Shown piece after piece: positions 24,544-33,681 of a DNA stretch of 42,552 bases; position 1 is the first letter of the stretch, and the number at the start of each line of letters is the position of its first letter. The notes under the pieces are model-generated. The model searched no databases and was not told where the DNA came from. It was given only the letters and a program-made list of their open reading frames with translations. A program made the translations under genes and the position numbers. The stretch is taken from NCBI GenBank assembly GCA_937958985.1, contig CALGLV010000021.1, forward strand, positions 1 to 42,552, read 5' to 3'. The DNA is from an uncultured Aquimarina sp. GTDB taxonomy: Bacteria > Bacteroidota > Bacteroidia > Flavobacteriales > Flavobacteriaceae.

Positions 24544-25209
24544 CTAAACCTTATAAAGCATAGTCACAATCACCCCTTTATTATCTGCTAAATCATAACG
24601 TAGCAATTCACTACTCGTTGTTACTTTAAAATTAAAAGGAGGCGCTAAAATAGCAACACCACTTTGTTTTTTTATACGTATCCCCTGCCCAGAAATAATA
24701 TCTTTATTAGATATAAAATCCCCCTGTGGCAAATGCTCCATTAATATAATATACTTGAAGTTTGAAAGCTTATTTAAAATACTATGTATTTCATTGTTTG
24801 ACAAATGCTGTAACACTTGTCTAATAATTACACAATCCGCATTAGGCAACTCAGCTGTTGCAATATCTAAACATAAAAAACTTAAATTATTGGCTTTAAA
24901 ATTCAAGTTATTGTAAGCAATTAACTGTGGTACAATATCAATAGCTGTATAGTGTTTAGTATATTCAAAGAGCTGTTTACCGATATTAAAATCGCCACAA
25001 CCCAAATCACATAGGGATAGTTTAGATTTAAAAGAATTTAAAAAATCCTGCACTTTTTCTACATAAACACTTACAATTTCTGGATGGTGTGAACCCTCAC
25101 CAGAATAAAAATCAGTACCATTATCGCCCCAAAGCTTTAAAGCATACACTTGCTCCATTGCTTTTTTTGTTGGCCAAGCCTTCTTTATTTTCAATGCTTT
25201 TTTATTCAA
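24544..25209 (-). CDS. Class I SAM-dependent methyltransferase
   Basis: This 221-aa protein has SAM motif I LCDLGCGDFNIG at 66-77, motif II acidic Asp at AIDIVPQ (about 90-96) and motif IV-like DCVIIRQVLQHL (about 124-135). The fold is complete but no substrate-specific motif is recognised; the N-terminal block WGDNGTDFYSGEGSH recalls small-molecule or cell-surface methyltransferases of uncertain role. The start is TTG at 25209, with no in-frame ATG upstream and the next ATG only at residue 18. It converges with yoeB and lies downstream of secA, with a terminator between. Confidence 0.82.
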   Translation of the reverse strand: MNKKALKIKKAWPTKKAMEQVYALKLWGDNGTDFYSGEGSHHPEIVSVYVEKVQDFLNSFKSKLSLCDLGCGDFNIGKQLFEYTKHYTAIDIVPQLIAYNNLNFKANNLSFLCLDIATAELPNADCVIIRQVLQHLSNNEIHSILNKLSNFKYIILMEHLPQGDFISNKDIISGQGIRIKKQSGVAILAPPFNFKVTTSSELLRYDLADNKGVIVTMLYKV

Positions 25210-25240
25210 AAACAGATGTGTTAATTTTACTACTAAGCTA

Positions 25241-25280
25241 TAAAAATAAAAATCCCCAACTATAAATTATAGTTGGGGAT
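25241..25280 (-). terminator. Rho-independent terminator of secA
   Basis: The arms ATCCCCAACTATAA and TTATAGTTGGGGAT (25252-25265 / 25267-25280) form a 14-bp near-perfect palindrome. On the minus strand it runs into TTTTTATTTTTA (25251-25240), so it ends secA transcription. Confidence 0.85.
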
Positions 25281-25302
25281 CTGTATATTTTAGTTAAAAA
25301 AA

Positions 25303-28300
25303 TTATGCTAATTTCTCTACCACAACCCAAGTTCCTTTTTGTAATAAAGGAATGGCTTGTTTAAATTTTACTTCTTTAGATTCCCCGTTCATTACGTTTT
25401 TAATAATCACACGATCATTTCTACCAATTTTTGGCTCTTCACGTACCACCGTTTCTACTGCCTGCTGTGGTTGTTGGTTATTTGCAATGGCTCTGTTTTG
25501 AGAGGTGCGCTCGTCTAAATTCTGAATTTCATCTTTCTGCTCAATAGTTTGCTCTTGAGCTTGTTGTGGAGCTGCTACAGTAACTTCTGTATTTCCAGAT
25601 GGCAATTCTGCCTTAAACAAGAAAGAAATTACTTCTTTATTCAAGCTGTTCAGCATTCCTTTAAATAATTCAAAAGCCTCAAACTTATAAATCAATAAAG
25701 GATCTTTTTGCTCATGTACCGCCAAACGAACACTCTGCTTTAACTCATCCATTTTACGTAAATGCGTTTTCCAAGAATCATCAATTAATGCTAACACAAT
25801 ATTCTTCTCAAAATCTTGAAGCACTTGACGCCCTCCAGACTCATAAGCCTTTTCTAAATTAGTGCTTACATTAAGTGATTTATTTCCATCAGAAAAAGGT
25901 ACTCCTATACGCTCAAAATTAGCATCAGGATTATCACGAATTTGTTTAATCACATTAAACACAGATTCTGCAATATTCTTTTTCTTACCATCATAATGGT
26001 CTAAAGCTGCTTTGTAAACTTTACCCGCTATAGCTTCTGGTTTTCCGCTTTTAAACTCCTCTTCGGTTACAGGACTTGGCATTGCAAAATTACGAATCAA
26101 TTCAAATTCGAAATTTTTATAATCCTGAGCCATCATATTTCCTTCACAAATATTTTCTGCAAGGTCATATATCATGTTAGCAATATCCAGTTGTAAACGC
26201 TCCCCATATAAAGCATGGCGGCGACGTTTATATACTACTTCACGTTGTGCATTCATCACATCATCATATTCTAGTAAATGCTTACGTGTACCAAAGTTGT
26301 TTTCTTCTACTTTTTTCTGTGCGCGTTCAATAGAATTAGACAACATACTTGCTTGAAGTACTTCTCCCTCTTCTATCTTCATTCGGTCCATCATTTTAGC
26401 TATTCGCTCCGAGCCAAATAAACGCATTAAATTATCTTCCAAAGAAACATAAAATTGTGAACTACCCACATCTCCTTGACGACCTGCACGACCTCTTAAC
26501 TGACGGTCAACACGTCGAGAATCATGACGCTCTGTACCTACGATAGCCAAACCACCAGCATCGAGTACTTCTTTAGATAACTTAATATCCGTACCACGAC
26601 CTGCCATATTTGTTGCTATAGTTACTACACCAGGATCTCCCGCTTCAGCAACAATATCTGCTTCTTTTTGGTGTAATTTTGCGTTAAGCACATTATGCTT
26701 AATTTTACGCATACCAAGCATTCTACTTAGTAGTTCCGAAATTTCTACCGAAGTAGTACCAATAAGTACTGGTCTGCCCGATTGTGATAATTTTACCACA
26801 TCTTCAATAACCGCATTGTACTTTTCTCTTTTTGTTTTATAAATCAAGTCTTGCTTATCATCACGAGAAATCGGTCTATTTGTAGGGATTTCAACTACAT
26901 CTAATTTATATATTTCCCAAAATTCACCGGCTTCGGTAATTGCTGTACCCGTCATACCCGATAATTTGTGGTACATACGAAAGTAATTCTGCAAAGTAAC
27001 CGTGGCAAAAGTTTGTGTAGCATCTTCGATCTTAACACTTTCTTTTGCTTCTAATGCTTGGTGTAATCCGTCAGAGAAACGACGACCGTCCATAATACGA
27101 CCTGTTTGCTCGTCAACAATTTTAACTTTGTTATCCATTACTACATACTCTACATCTTTTTCGAATAATGAGTATGCCTTTAAAAGCTGAGTAATGGTAT
27201 GGATTCGTTCACTTTTAATGCTAAAGTCTCTGAATAACTCTTCTTTCTTTTCGGCTTCTTCCTCAGCTGTAAGTCCTAATTTTTCAATTTTATTAATTTC
27301 AACAGACATTTCTGGCAAAATAAAGAAAGTTTCATCCTCCCCTTTTGAAAGTGCAGAAACACCTTTATCCGTTAAATCAATTTGATTATTTTTTTCTTCA
27401 ATTACATATAATAAATCCGCATCAATTTTATGCATTTCGCGGTTATTATCTTGCATGTAAAAGTTCTCCGTTTTTTGAAGTAACTGCTTTACACCTTCTT
27501 CACTCAAATATTTAATTAAAGCTTTATTTTTAGGAATACCTCTAAAAGCTTGTAGCAACTTAAATCCTCCTACTTTAGTATCACCCGCTGCTATTAATTT
27601 TTTAGCTTCAGCTAATACACCCGTTAAATATTTTTGTTGTTCGTTTACCAAACCTGAAATACGAGGTTTCAATATATCAAACTCATGAATATCTCCCTTA
27701 GGTACAGGTCCGGATATTATTAATGGTGTACGTGCATCGTCAATTAAAACAGAATCCACCTCATCTACAATAGCAAAATTATGTTTACGTTGTACCAAAT
27801 CTTCTGGCGCATGAGACATATTATCACGTAAGTAATCAAAACCAAATTCATTATTAGTTCCATATACAATATCACTATTGTATGCCTTACGGCGTGATTC
27901 AGAATTTGGACGGTGATTATCTATACATTCAATTGTTAAACCATGAAATTGAAATAAAGGTGCCATCCATTCGCTATCACGACGCGCTAAATAATCATTT
28001 ACCGTTACTAAGTGTACGCCATTACCTGTTAATGCATTTAAATATACAGGTAGGGTTGCTACAAGTGTTTTTCCTTCACCCGTATGCATCTCGGCAATAT
28101 TACCATTATGAAGTGTTATACCTCCAATAAGTTGTACATCGTAATGAATCATGTTCCACTTAACCGTTGTGCCTGCTGCATCCCAAGAAGTAGCCCATTG
28201 CGCTTTATCCCCATTTAAAACTACATGAGGTCGTGTTGATGATAATTCCCTGTCGTATTCCGAAGCAGTAACCTCTACAAATTCGTTTTCAGTAAAACGA

Positions 28301-28662
28301 CGTGCGGTTTCTTTTACCACAGCAAAAGCTGCAGGTAGAATCTCATCTAAAGTAGCATCGGTAACCTCTAAAATTTTCTCTTCAAGCTTGTCTATTTCTA
28401 AATAGATATCTTCACGAACATCCATATCACTGGACTGTTCTGCTTTTTCCTTAAGTGCATCAATTTCCTTAACCAAGTCTGCTTTAGCGCTTACTAATTG
28501 AGCTTTAAACTCGATTGTTTTAGCACGCAACTCGTCGTTAGAAATAGAAGTCAAAGCAGCCTCAGCCTCTTTGATTTTAGTGATTATTGGTTGTAAGGCT
28601 TTGACATCTTTCTTTGATTTGTCCCCTACGAATATTTTAAGTACAGAATCTAAAATTCCCAT
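25303..28662 (-). CDS. secA: Preprotein translocase ATPase SecA
   Basis: This 1119-aa motor of the Sec translocase pushes unfolded precursors through SecYEG at the cytoplasmic membrane. Walker A is MHTGEGKT (192-199), followed by the DEVD box in IVDEVDSVLIDDART. ATNMAGRGTDIKL, ERHDSRRVDRQLRGRAGRQGD and the helical scaffold segment are all present. The length, over 200 aa longer than E. coli SecA, is due to insertions typical of Bacteroidota (for example about residues 340-440 and the N-terminal coiled region). The C-terminus ends VVVEKLA and lacks the cysteine zinc motif for SecB binding. It has its own terminator and stands alone. Confidence 0.97.
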   Translation of the reverse strand: MGILDSVLKIFVGDKSKKDVKALQPIITKIKEAEAALTSISNDELRAKTIEFKAQLVSAKADLVKEIDALKEKAEQSSDMDVREDIYLEIDKLEEKILEVTDATLDEILPAAFAVVKETARRFTENEFVEVTASEYDRELSSTRPHVVLNGDKAQWATSWDAAGTTVKWNMIHYDVQLIGGITLHNGNIAEMHTGEGKTLVATLPVYLNALTGNGVHLVTVNDYLARRDSEWMAPLFQFHGLTIECIDNHRPNSESRRKAYNSDIVYGTNNEFGFDYLRDNMSHAPEDLVQRKHNFAIVDEVDSVLIDDARTPLIISGPVPKGDIHEFDILKPRISGLVNEQQKYLTGVLAEAKKLIAAGDTKVGGFKLLQAFRGIPKNKALIKYLSEEGVKQLLQKTENFYMQDNNREMHKIDADLLYVIEEKNNQIDLTDKGVSALSKGEDETFFILPEMSVEINKIEKLGLTAEEEAEKKEELFRDFSIKSERIHTITQLLKAYSLFEKDVEYVVMDNKVKIVDEQTGRIMDGRRFSDGLHQALEAKESVKIEDATQTFATVTLQNYFRMYHKLSGMTGTAITEAGEFWEIYKLDVVEIPTNRPISRDDKQDLIYKTKREKYNAVIEDVVKLSQSGRPVLIGTTSVEISELLSRMLGMRKIKHNVLNAKLHQKEADIVAEAGDPGVVTIATNMAGRGTDIKLSKEVLDAGGLAIVGTERHDSRRVDRQLRGRAGRQGDVGSSQFYVSLEDNLMRLFGSERIAKMMDRMKIEEGEVLQASMLSNSIERAQKKVEENNFGTRKHLLEYDDVMNAQREVVYKRRRHALYGERLQLDIANMIYDLAENICEGNMMAQDYKNFEFELIRNFAMPSPVTEEEFKSGKPEAIAGKVYKAALDHYDGKKKNIAESVFNVIKQIRDNPDANFERIGVPFSDGNKSLNVSTNLEKAYESGGRQVLQDFEKNIVLALIDDSWKTHLRKMDELKQSVRLAVHEQKDPLLIYKFEAFELFKGMLNSLNKEVISFLFKAELPSGNTEVTVAAPQQAQEQTIEQKDEIQNLDERTSQNRAIANNQQPQQAVETVVREEPKIGRNDRVIIKNVMNGESKEVKFKQAIPLLQKGTWVVVEKLA

Positions 28663-28698
28663 AATTGATTTTCGGTATTATAATGGCGTAATTTACGC

Positions 28699-28728
28699 AA
28701 AAAAAAAGCCTCTATCGAGACTTTTTTT
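28699..28728 (-). terminator. Terminator of the DUF2795 gene
   Basis: GCCTC-TATC-GAGAC flanked by A8 and T7 runs forms a hairpin with one mismatch. Read on the minus strand it ends in a T tract. A second small palindrome, GCGTAATTTACGC (28686-28698), lies beside it in the secA upstream region. Confidence 0.65.
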
Positions 28729-28749
28729 GTAGTTATTTTTAGCTAATGC

Positions 28750-28971
28750 CTAATATTCATCTTCGTTCCAAAGGTAGTCTTCATCCGTAGGATAGTCCGA
28801 CCATATTTCCTCTATTGAATCGTAAGAATCACCTTCATCTTCGATAGCTTGAAGGTTTTCAACTACTTCAAGAGGAGCTCCTGTACGAATTGCGTAATCA
28901 ATTAGCTCATCTTTTGTAGCCGGCCAAGGCGCATCACTTAAATAGGATGCTAATTCTAATGTCCAATACAT
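28750..28971 (-). CDS. DUF2795 domain protein
   Basis: The ATG at 28971 starts MYWTLELASYLSDAPWPATK, a 73-aa protein. The longer frame adds 17 residues without homology character. The first 45 residues match DUF2795 (LxLxxYLxDAPWPATKDELIDYAIRxGAP), a small helical domain of unknown function. The tail is very acidic (EDEGDSYDSIEEIW...DEDEY), giving a strongly negative protein. It sits upstream of secA on the same strand but is separated from it by a terminator. Confidence 0.85.
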   Translation of the reverse strand: MYWTLELASYLSDAPWPATKDELIDYAIRTGAPLEVVENLQAIEDEGDSYDSIEEIWSDYPTDEDYLWNEDEY

Positions 28972-29081
28972 TGTAAACTGTTTTTTTGCAAAAATAATTT
29001 TTTTACTTTCTCTCGCAAGCAAAAAATATAATTTTTAATACTAATTTATAAGAACGTCTCTGTTTTTGTTAAAAAAATGAA

Positions 29082-29639
29082 TTATTCACTCTTTTCAGGT
29101 ATCCATTTTATTTCTTCAACTGCTAACTCTGAAGTCAACTTTCGTGCCAGCACAAAAAGATAGTCGGAAAGTCGGTTAAGATATTGCAAAACTTCTGCAT
29201 CTAAAGGCTCAAAATGATTTAATTCGTAAGCTAAACGCTCGGCTCTACGGCAAATACTTCGTGCAACGTGACAATATGACACTATCGGATGCCCTCCTGG
29301 GAGTATAAAATGCGTCATCTGTGGTAATTGCTCGTCCATACGATCAATTTCTAATTCTAAATCCTCTATTTTTTCTGGCTTGACCTTTTGAATATTTAAC
29401 CGTTTTTGATTGTCGTTAGGAGTAGCCATAATTGCCCCTACACTAAATAACTCGGTTTGAATTTTCAACAAAAACTCTTTGTGTATTGCAGCAATTTCTT
29501 GATCTCGTAATAAACCTACAAATGAATTTAATTCATCTATAGTACCGTAAGCTTCAATTCGGGCGTGGTTTTTTGTGACGCGTTTACCTCCGTATAAACT
29601 AGTAAAACCTTCATCTCCTGTTTTAGTATATATTTTCAT
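29082..29639 (-). CDS. PduO-type cob(I)alamin adenosyltransferase
   Basis: This 185-aa enzyme transfers adenosyl from ATP to cob(I)alamin (or cob(I)yrinate diamide) to make coenzyme B12. The N-terminal ATP loop TKTGDEGFTSLYGGKRV (5-21), YGTIDELNSF (31-40), FILPGG (111-116) and RSICRRAER (127-135) are all present, as in PduO/MMAB and not in the CobA/BtuR type. Length is normal. No other cobalamin genes are in the window, so it probably serves salvaged B12. It follows the shortened methyltransferase-like gene by 25 bp on the same strand. Confidence 0.93.
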   Translation of the reverse strand: MKIYTKTGDEGFTSLYGGKRVTKNHARIEAYGTIDELNSFVGLLRDQEIAAIHKEFLLKIQTELFSVGAIMATPNDNQKRLNIQKVKPEKIEDLELEIDRMDEQLPQMTHFILPGGHPIVSYCHVARSICRRAERLAYELNHFEPLDAEVLQYLNRLSDYLFVLARKLTSELAVEEIKWIPEKSE

Positions 29640-29664
29640 TTTAATAAATCTTTAAAATAAGCTG

Positions 29665-30174
29665 TTATAACCTGATACAAAACGCTTCTTTAGCTTGAAC
29701 TTCTCGAGGGAATATAATACCAAAAAAATAAGTATCTACGATTACTTGCGCTTTTACATTGCATTTAACTTTTTCCCACATACTACTCTTTTTATAGGGG
29801 CGCTCTATAATTAAAATTCCTTTTTTATTTAACATTCCAAAAGCTTCATCTATGGTTTCTAGTTTAAAATTAACATTACTCACGTATACTAAATCTTTAA
29901 AAAATGAACTTTTCAAATCTATTAATTGCGCATTAGGAAGCGCATATATAAAATGTTTTTCTTCTACAAAATAGCATGCTTTATGTATATTAAAATAACC
30001 TAACATATCGTTTAACACCTCCAAATGCTTTCTTTTAAACCCTTTTGGTAGTAAAATACTACTCAATTTTTGCTTTTTACTATTGTAAAAACATTTAGTA
30101 ACCAAATCATATACAAATGGAGAATGAACGCCGTGGGCATTGGATGATTTTAAAAGAAATTTTAAGTATTGCAA
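29665..30174 (-). CDS. Shortened methyltransferase-related protein lacking a SAM motif
   Basis: This 169-aa protein has an N-terminus (YLKFLLKSSNAHGVHSPFVYD) and C-terminus (IIFPREVQAKEAFCIRL) that I recognise from flavobacterial class I methyltransferase relatives of roughly 230 aa. The middle, which should carry the SAM-binding glycine motif, is missing or replaced, so methyl transfer is unlikely. The only start in frame is TTG at 30174; no ATG occurs back to the preceding in-frame stop. It may be a decaying gene or a reduced non-enzymatic derivative. The frame is intact, so it is kept as a CDS. Confidence 0.6.
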   Translation of the reverse strand: MQYLKFLLKSSNAHGVHSPFVYDLVTKCFYNSKKQKLSSILLPKGFKRKHLEVLNDMLGYFNIHKACYFVEEKHFIYALPNAQLIDLKSSFFKDLVYVSNVNFKLETIDEAFGMLNKKGILIIERPYKKSSMWEKVKCNVKAQVIVDTYFFGIIFPREVQAKEAFCIRL

Positions 30175-30504
30175 TTGGCTATTATTAGCTTTAGTGTAAC
30201 GGAATTTGCTTTGAAAAATTAATATTCATTATAGCATAAGTGTGCTAATTTAGATTAAAATGTGTTAATTTAAAATAATAAACCCATGATATTCACAAAT
30301 GGCACTTCAATTACAGCCTCTTTAAAATTCCTGATTTAAAGTATGAATACCCCCTTTATTTCTTATAAAATCACTAGTTAAAAATACCTTTAAGTTGAAC
30401 ACACTAAAAACACACATCAACCCACTATTTAACTTATAAAAAACATCTTTTTCATCCTTGATTTTTATTATTGCCACAGCAGGAATCGGTAAACTTTAAA
30501 GACG
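30175..30504. other. Gene-free spacer between divergent units
   Basis: No gene is seen. It contains a 20-bp-spaced direct repeat, GTGCTAATTTA (30242-30252) and GTGTTAATTTA (30262-30272), which might bind a regulator of the leftward unit, and otherwise AT-rich DNA. Confidence 0.4.
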
Positions 30505-30512
30505 TACTTTTG
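30505..30512 (+). promoter_or_regulatory. -7 element TACTTTTG before the J-domain gene
   Basis: TACTTTTG is a perfect TAnnTTTG match, but no TTG lies 17-23 nt upstream. It overlaps the GTG at 30512, which argues that translation starts at ATG 30533 instead. Confidence 0.4.
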
Positions 30513-30532
30513 TGGCTTCAAAAAAATATAGA

Positions 30533-30982
30533 ATGAAACGTATTAATCAATACAAAAAACTCTTTGGAGTTGAAAAAGAACTTGACCTAAAAGAACTTAA
30601 AAAAAGTTACCGTAATTTAGTGAAAGAATGGCACCCTGACAAGTACCAAAAAGACGACCCGAAGCACGCTGAGGCAGAAAAGAAAAGTGTAGAAGTTATT
30701 GACGGATATCACTTTTTAGTAAGTATTGCTCCTGAAACTTTGGAAGCTAATAAAGAGGCTTACACAGAAACAATTACTACCTCTCCTATAGCCGATTACC
30801 AACACAAAGGAATGCTATTAGAAATTACCTTTACTGACGGAACAACTTACGAATACTTTGGTGTTACAAAAAAGGTATACCTAAAAATGGTAAATGCTGG
30901 AAACTTAAATCGTTTTGCTAAACGTTCTATATATCCAACATATACTTACAGAAAATCTAAACGTCACCTACAAGAAGTTTAA
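30533..30982 (+). CDS. J-domain / KTSC-domain fusion protein
   Basis: From ATG 30533 the protein has 149 aa; a GTG seven codons upstream overlaps a putative promoter element. Residues 5-65 form a DnaJ J-domain with the HPD tripeptide at 34-36 (KEWHPDKYQ), which stimulates the ATPase of DnaK. Residues 85-140 form a KTSC domain (ITFTDGTTYEYFGVTKKVY...FAKRSIYPTYTYRK), a small domain of unknown function. Zinc-finger and client-binding parts of true DnaJ are absent, so this is a specialised co-chaperone-like protein. It lies just upstream of a DEAD-box helicase gene (34 bp), perhaps co-transcribed. Confidence 0.85.
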   Translation: MKRINQYKKLFGVEKELDLKELKKSYRNLVKEWHPDKYQKDDPKHAEAEKKSVEVIDGYHFLVSIAPETLEANKEAYTETITTSPIADYQHKGMLLEITFTDGTTYEYFGVTKKVYLKMVNAGNLNRFAKRSIYPTYTYRKSKRHLQEV

Positions 30983-31016
30983 TTTTTGCACATTAACTTT
31001 TACTAAAAATTTATTT

Positions 31017-32303
31017 ATGGCCACTAATTTTTCTGATTTAGGAATTATAGCACCTATACAAAAGGCGCTAAAATCATTGGATATTACTACTCCTAGTAGT
31101 ATACAAGAAAAAGCAATACCTGCTTTACTAACCACTAAAAAAGATATAGTGGCACTTGCGAAAACCGGATCGGGTAAAACCGTGGCTTTTGGCTTGCCGT
31201 TATTGCAATTAATTGATAAAACGAACCCAACTATACAGGCTGTTATATTGGTTCCTACGCGAGAGCTTGGACAACAAATACAAGCCAATATAGAAGCTTT
31301 TGCTACTGAAATTCCAGAAATTACAGTAGCTGCTGTTTGTGGTGGCGTACCTATTAAACCACAAATAAAACGCTTAACGGAGCCAACACAAATTATTGTT
31401 GCTACTCCTGGACGTTTAATTGATTTAATAAAACGTGAAGCTATAAACATTAAACAAGCAAACTATTTAGTGTTAGATGAAGCTGATGAAATGGTTACCT
31501 CATTAAAAGAAGGTTTGGACGAAATTATTAAGGAACTTCCTAATAATAGAAGAACCCTTCTTTTTTCTGCTACATTACCAGGAACAATTAAACAATTGGT
31601 TCAAAACTACATGTCTAAAAATCCAACCCATATTGAAGCTGATATGGAAACGGTAGGTCATCAAGGTATTGAGCACCAATATGTGGTTGTAGAGCCTATT
31701 GAAAAGTTAGAGGTATTAATGCATTTTTTAAATACACGTATTGGTCAACGCGGAATTATATTTTGCAAAACGAAAGCCGCTGTAAATAAATTGGCTAAAA
31801 ACTTAGCAATCAATAAATTTTCGTCAGGTTCTTTACACGGTAGCCTATCTCAACCTATAAGAGATCGTATAATGGGTCAGTTTAGAGAAGGACATATTGA
31901 TATTTTAGTAGCTACCGATTTAGCTGCCCGCGGTATTGATGTTAAGGAAATGACTTATGTTGTGAATTATCATTTACCCGACGTATATGAAGTCTACGTT
32001 CACCGAAGTGGTCGAACAGCTAGAGCTGGTATACCTGGTTATGCTTTAACAATACTTCAAGAGGAAGAAGCTAAAGAAATTAAGGATTTTGAAGAACGCT
32101 TAGGCATTTCATTTTCTAAATACGAAAAAGCAGATGCTAAAAGTTTAGAAGAAAATAACACCTTATTATGGGCTAAAAAAATCTTCAAAACAAAACCTAA
32201 TCATACGGTTTCTGGTGAATTTAAAGAGAAAGTACATACCGTATTTCATCATTTAACTAAAGAAGAACTTATTGATAAATTATTGGCTAATCAGCTTTCG
32301 TAA
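31017..32303 (+). CDS. DEAD-box ATP-dependent RNA helicase
   Basis: The ATG at 31017 (MATNFSDLGIIAPIQKALKS) begins at the usual distance before the Q motif. The 34 extra upstream codons overlap the previous gene and look unrelated. The protein has 428 aa: Walker A AKTGSGKT (48-55), PTRELG, TPGRLID, DEAD, SAT and the C-terminal helicase motifs (HGSLSQ, ATDLAARGID, HRSGRTARAG). It resembles RhlE/CsdA-like helicases that remodel RNA or ribosome precursors, with a short C-terminal tail and no evident accessory RNA-binding domain. A second helicase gene follows after 45 bp. Confidence 0.93.
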   Translation: MATNFSDLGIIAPIQKALKSLDITTPSSIQEKAIPALLTTKKDIVALAKTGSGKTVAFGLPLLQLIDKTNPTIQAVILVPTRELGQQIQANIEAFATEIPEITVAAVCGGVPIKPQIKRLTEPTQIIVATPGRLIDLIKREAINIKQANYLVLDEADEMVTSLKEGLDEIIKELPNNRRTLLFSATLPGTIKQLVQNYMSKNPTHIEADMETVGHQGIEHQYVVVEPIEKLEVLMHFLNTRIGQRGIIFCKTKAAVNKLAKNLAINKFSSGSLHGSLSQPIRDRIMGQFREGHIDILVATDLAARGIDVKEMTYVVNYHLPDVYEVYVHRSGRTARAGIPGYALTILQEEEAKEIKDFEERLGISFSKYEKADAKSLEENNTLLWAKKIFKTKPNHTVSGEFKEKVHTVFHHLTKEELIDKLLANQLS

Positions 32304-32348
32304 TTATTAATTAGTCACCCCATAAATTCATACGTAATACATAAAACC

Positions 32349-33665
32349 ATGGCCAATAGTATAAAAGGACAACAAGATATTTTAGCAAAGCTGAATATAA
32401 AGGAGTTGAATCCTATGCAACAAGAGGCCGTGCGTATAATTGACAAGTCGGCAAATACTGTTATTCTGTCTCCCACAGGAACAGGAAAAACAGTTGCCTT
32501 TTTATTGCCACTACTCGAAACTTTAGACCCTAATAATAACGAAATACAAGCTTTAATTTTAGTGCCATCGAGAGAACTGGCCATACAAATTGAACAAGTA
32601 ATTCGTAATATGGGAACAGGCTTTAAGGTTAATGCTGTGTATGGCGGTAGAGCTATGTCCAAAGATAAAATTGAACTTAAACATACCCCTGCTGTTTTAA
32701 TTGGAACTCCTGGAAGAATATTGGATCATTTAGGAAAAGATCGATTTACTAAAGATAGCATAAAGACCTTAGTGCTGGATGAATTTGACAAATCGTTAGA
32801 AGTTGGTTTCGAGTACGAAATGAGGGGAATTATTAATGAACTACCTAACATCGAAAAGCACATATTAACTTCTGCCACGCAAGGAGTAGAAATTCCTGAT
32901 TTTGTTGGTTTGGGAAATCCTGAAGTTATTAATTACCTTAACGCTAAAGCTACTTCTAAATTAGCTATTAAAAATGTAGTTGCTTCTAACAATGACAAAG
33001 CCCAAACCTTAATTGAATTATTACACCACATAGGTAATGAACCAGGAATTATATTTTGTAATTTCAAAAGTACCATCGAAAAAGTAAGTGCTTTATTGAA
33101 CGATCATAAAATTTCTCATGCATGCTTTTCGGGCGGAATGGAACAAAAAGATCGCGAACGCGCTTTAATAAAATTCAGAAACCGCAGTAGTCAAATTTTA
33201 ATCGCTACGGATTTAGCTGCCAGAGGAATTGATATTCCAGAGTTGCAATTTATTATTCATTATGAATTGCCTCATGCTATAGAAGAATTTACACATCGAA
33301 ACGGAAGAACTGCCCGAGTAAATGCAACAGGTACTGCTTATATCCTAAAGTCTAACAAAGATCGCTTACCCGAATTTATTGATAATTCCAAGGGTATCGA
33401 CATTTCGCGCAAAGCTTCTAAAAAAGGTGAATTTTGGGAAACCTTATTTATTTCTGGCGGACGAAAAGATAAAATATCTAAAGGAGATATCGCTGGATTA
33501 TTTTTTAAACAGGGCAATATTACCAAAGAGCAATTAGGAACAATAGAATTAAAGCAAGATTGTGCTTTTGTTGCCGTACCTACAGCTATTGCAAAGGATT
33601 TAGCTGAAACGCTAAACAACACGCGTTTAAAAAAGAAGAAAGTGCGTATTCACATACTTCAATAG
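32349..33665 (+). CDS. DbpA-like DEAD-box RNA helicase with DEFD motif
   Basis: This 438-aa helicase has Walker A SPTGTGKT (41-48), PSREL and TPGRILDH. Motif II is DEFD (144-147) in place of DEAD, motif III is SAT (175-177), and ATDLAARGID and HRNGRTAR are present. The last 80 residues (KGDIAGLFFKQGNITKEQLG...CAFVAVPTAIA) match the DbpA RNA-binding domain, which in E. coli DbpA directs the enzyme to hairpin 92 of 23S rRNA during 50S assembly. A role in large-subunit maturation is likely. The D-E-x-D pattern is kept, so ATP hydrolysis should be possible. It converges on uvrB with only 16 bp between and no terminator. Confidence 0.92.
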   Translation: MANSIKGQQDILAKLNIKELNPMQQEAVRIIDKSANTVILSPTGTGKTVAFLLPLLETLDPNNNEIQALILVPSRELAIQIEQVIRNMGTGFKVNAVYGGRAMSKDKIELKHTPAVLIGTPGRILDHLGKDRFTKDSIKTLVLDEFDKSLEVGFEYEMRGIINELPNIEKHILTSATQGVEIPDFVGLGNPEVINYLNAKATSKLAIKNVVASNNDKAQTLIELLHHIGNEPGIIFCNFKSTIEKVSALLNDHKISHACFSGGMEQKDRERALIKFRNRSSQILIATDLAARGIDIPELQFIIHYELPHAIEEFTHRNGRTARVNATGTAYILKSNKDRLPEFIDNSKGIDISRKASKKGEFWETLFISGGRKDKISKGDIAGLFFKQGNITKEQLGTIELKQDCAFVAVPTAIAKDLAETLNNTRLKKKKVRIHILQ

Positions 33666-33681
33666 CAATTAAAATACCTAG

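Noticed and set aside
30242..30272. Direct repeat GTGCTAATTTA / GTGTTAATTTA as an operator
   Set aside because: Only two imperfect AT-rich copies in an AT-rich spacer; chance is a sufficient explanation. It is mentioned only in the spacer entry.
30968..31450. Long minus-strand ORF opposite the first DEAD-box gene, and similar long reverse ORFs elsewhere
   Set aside because: They overlap well-supported genes over their whole length and their translations show no domain; they are frame shadows.
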